From Malaciobacter pacificus (GTDB taxonomy: Bacteria > Campylobacterota > Campylobacteria > Campylobacterales > Arcobacteraceae), in the NCBI RefSeq assembly GCF_004214795.1, contig NZ_CP035928.1, forward strand, positions 186,001-250,000: DNA of 64,000 nucleotides. The letters run 5' to 3'. The position numbers were made by a program, and so were the translations under genes. The stretch's first letter is position 1, and each line of letters opens with the position of its first letter. The notes below the pieces were generated by a model. The model was not told the origin of the DNA and ran no database searches. It saw nothing but the letters and a program-made list of their open reading frames with translations. This document shows positions 63,693 to 64,000 of this stretch, piece after piece.

Positions 63693-64000
63693 CTAATCTA
63701 AAATTCTTCTAGATGTCCAATATGCTTTTTTATAAAAAGGTTTATTTAATTTTGTGAATTTTATACCTTTGATTGATGCATGCATAAAATTTCCATCACC
63801 CATATAAACTCCAACATGTCTATCATATTTTCCTGTTTTAAAGAAAACTAAATCTCCTAATTGAAGTTGAGATTTTTTTATACCTTCTCCTGATTTAACT
63901 TGTGTTCTAGTACTTCTTGGTATTTTTACATTGAATTTCTCTTTAAAAATTCTTTGAGTAAATGCTGAACAATCAATACCTTTTTTAGAATTGCCACCAA
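63693..64000 (-). CDS. NlpC/P60 family peptidase, 3' part
   Basis: The C-terminal 102 codons of a gene that enters from beyond the window. The NlpC/P60 catalytic Cys is in SKKGIDCSAFTQRIF and the catalytic His in YDRHVGVYMGDGNFMHAS; LQLGDLVFFKTG lies between them, as in the family. The visible part covers nearly the whole domain, ending YWTSRRILD. Such enzymes cut gamma-D-Glu-diaminopimelate links in peptidoglycan stem peptides. The 121-base space to the broken transporter gene is AT-rich, with no feature I can name. Confidence 0.9.
   Translation of the reverse strand, partial: GGNSKKGIDCSAFTQRIFKEKFNVKIPRSTRTQVKSGEGIKKSQLQLGDLVFFKTGKYDRHVGVYMGDGNFMHASIKGIKFTKLNKPFYKKAYWTSRRILD

Overview
The window is chromosomal DNA, very AT-rich, from a member of the Campylobacterota, most probably an Arcobacter-like organism (Arcobacteraceae). 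This is inferred from base composition, from typical Campylobacterota families (a DUF3373 porin, a CGFNG cytochrome-like protein) and from gene content. Almost the whole window is housekeeping DNA with tightly packed, often overlapping genes. TTG start codons preceded by good Shine-Dalgarno sequences are frequent. I see no prophage, insertion sequence, CRISPR array or rRNA operon.

Layout. 1-4826 (minus) is a phosphate-uptake locus: pstS, an EAL-CBS-GGDEF cyclic-di-GMP protein, pstC and pstA (cut by the window edge). A similar 17-base direct-repeat box lies before pstS and before pstC. 4823-6369 (minus) holds a DUF1653 gene, prfA and rpsT. 6454-10184 (plus) holds glmM, lspA, leuC and a mobA-like gene. 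10283-14776 (plus) is a sulfur cassette: two Tat-exported type II sulfide:quinone oxidoreductase paralogues, a two-TM small protein between them, and an exported triple-rhodanese protein. 14851-18006 (minus) is thrS-infC then rpmI-rplT. 18657-20640 (minus) has the porin and a haem-less cytochrome-like protein. 20728-29492 (plus) is a long gene train: NFACT protein, lipoprotein, cdsA, dxr, DUF1566, hydrolase, tsaD, SUI1 factor, nnr, cutA, thiG.

29542-30316 is a seven-gene tRNA array behind a near-perfect sigma-70 promoter, with an identical Arg/Gly pair repeated after a terminator. 30331-37733 is the most accessory-looking stretch: a divergent Aat-like transferase, a Tyr/His/Arg-rich exported protein, a PLD-helicase-DUF3427 protein that may be a defence enzyme, and an ABC-transporter operon with a DsbB-like membrane partner and a small leading gene without a normal start codon.

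37920-53129 returns to core genes: dksA-like, truD, a bamB/yfgM-like pair, ctpA, purC-purS-purQ, plsC, crcB, tatA, argS plus a 39-residue membrane protein, rsfS, nadD, then gap-pgk-tpiA-fabI. The fabI 3' end carries a nested, relatively GC-rich RNA fold. 53289-58528 holds lysA-pheA-hisC-dxs. 58753-64000 has a di-haem cytochrome c peroxidase behind an 18-base palindrome, maf, panE, an EamA transporter, a polytopic transporter gene broken by a frameshift in a T7 tract, and the 3' end of an NlpC/P60 peptidase gene.

The genes point to a respiring, probably sulfide-oxidising bacterium with the MEP isoprenoid pathway, Tat export and glycolytic/gluconeogenic triose enzymes. The observations most worth checking are the periplasmic SQR/rhodanese cassette and its repeat-bearing promoter, the c-di-GMP gene inside the pst locus, the ABC/DsbB-like operon, the fabI-lysA RNA structure and the frameshifted transporter.
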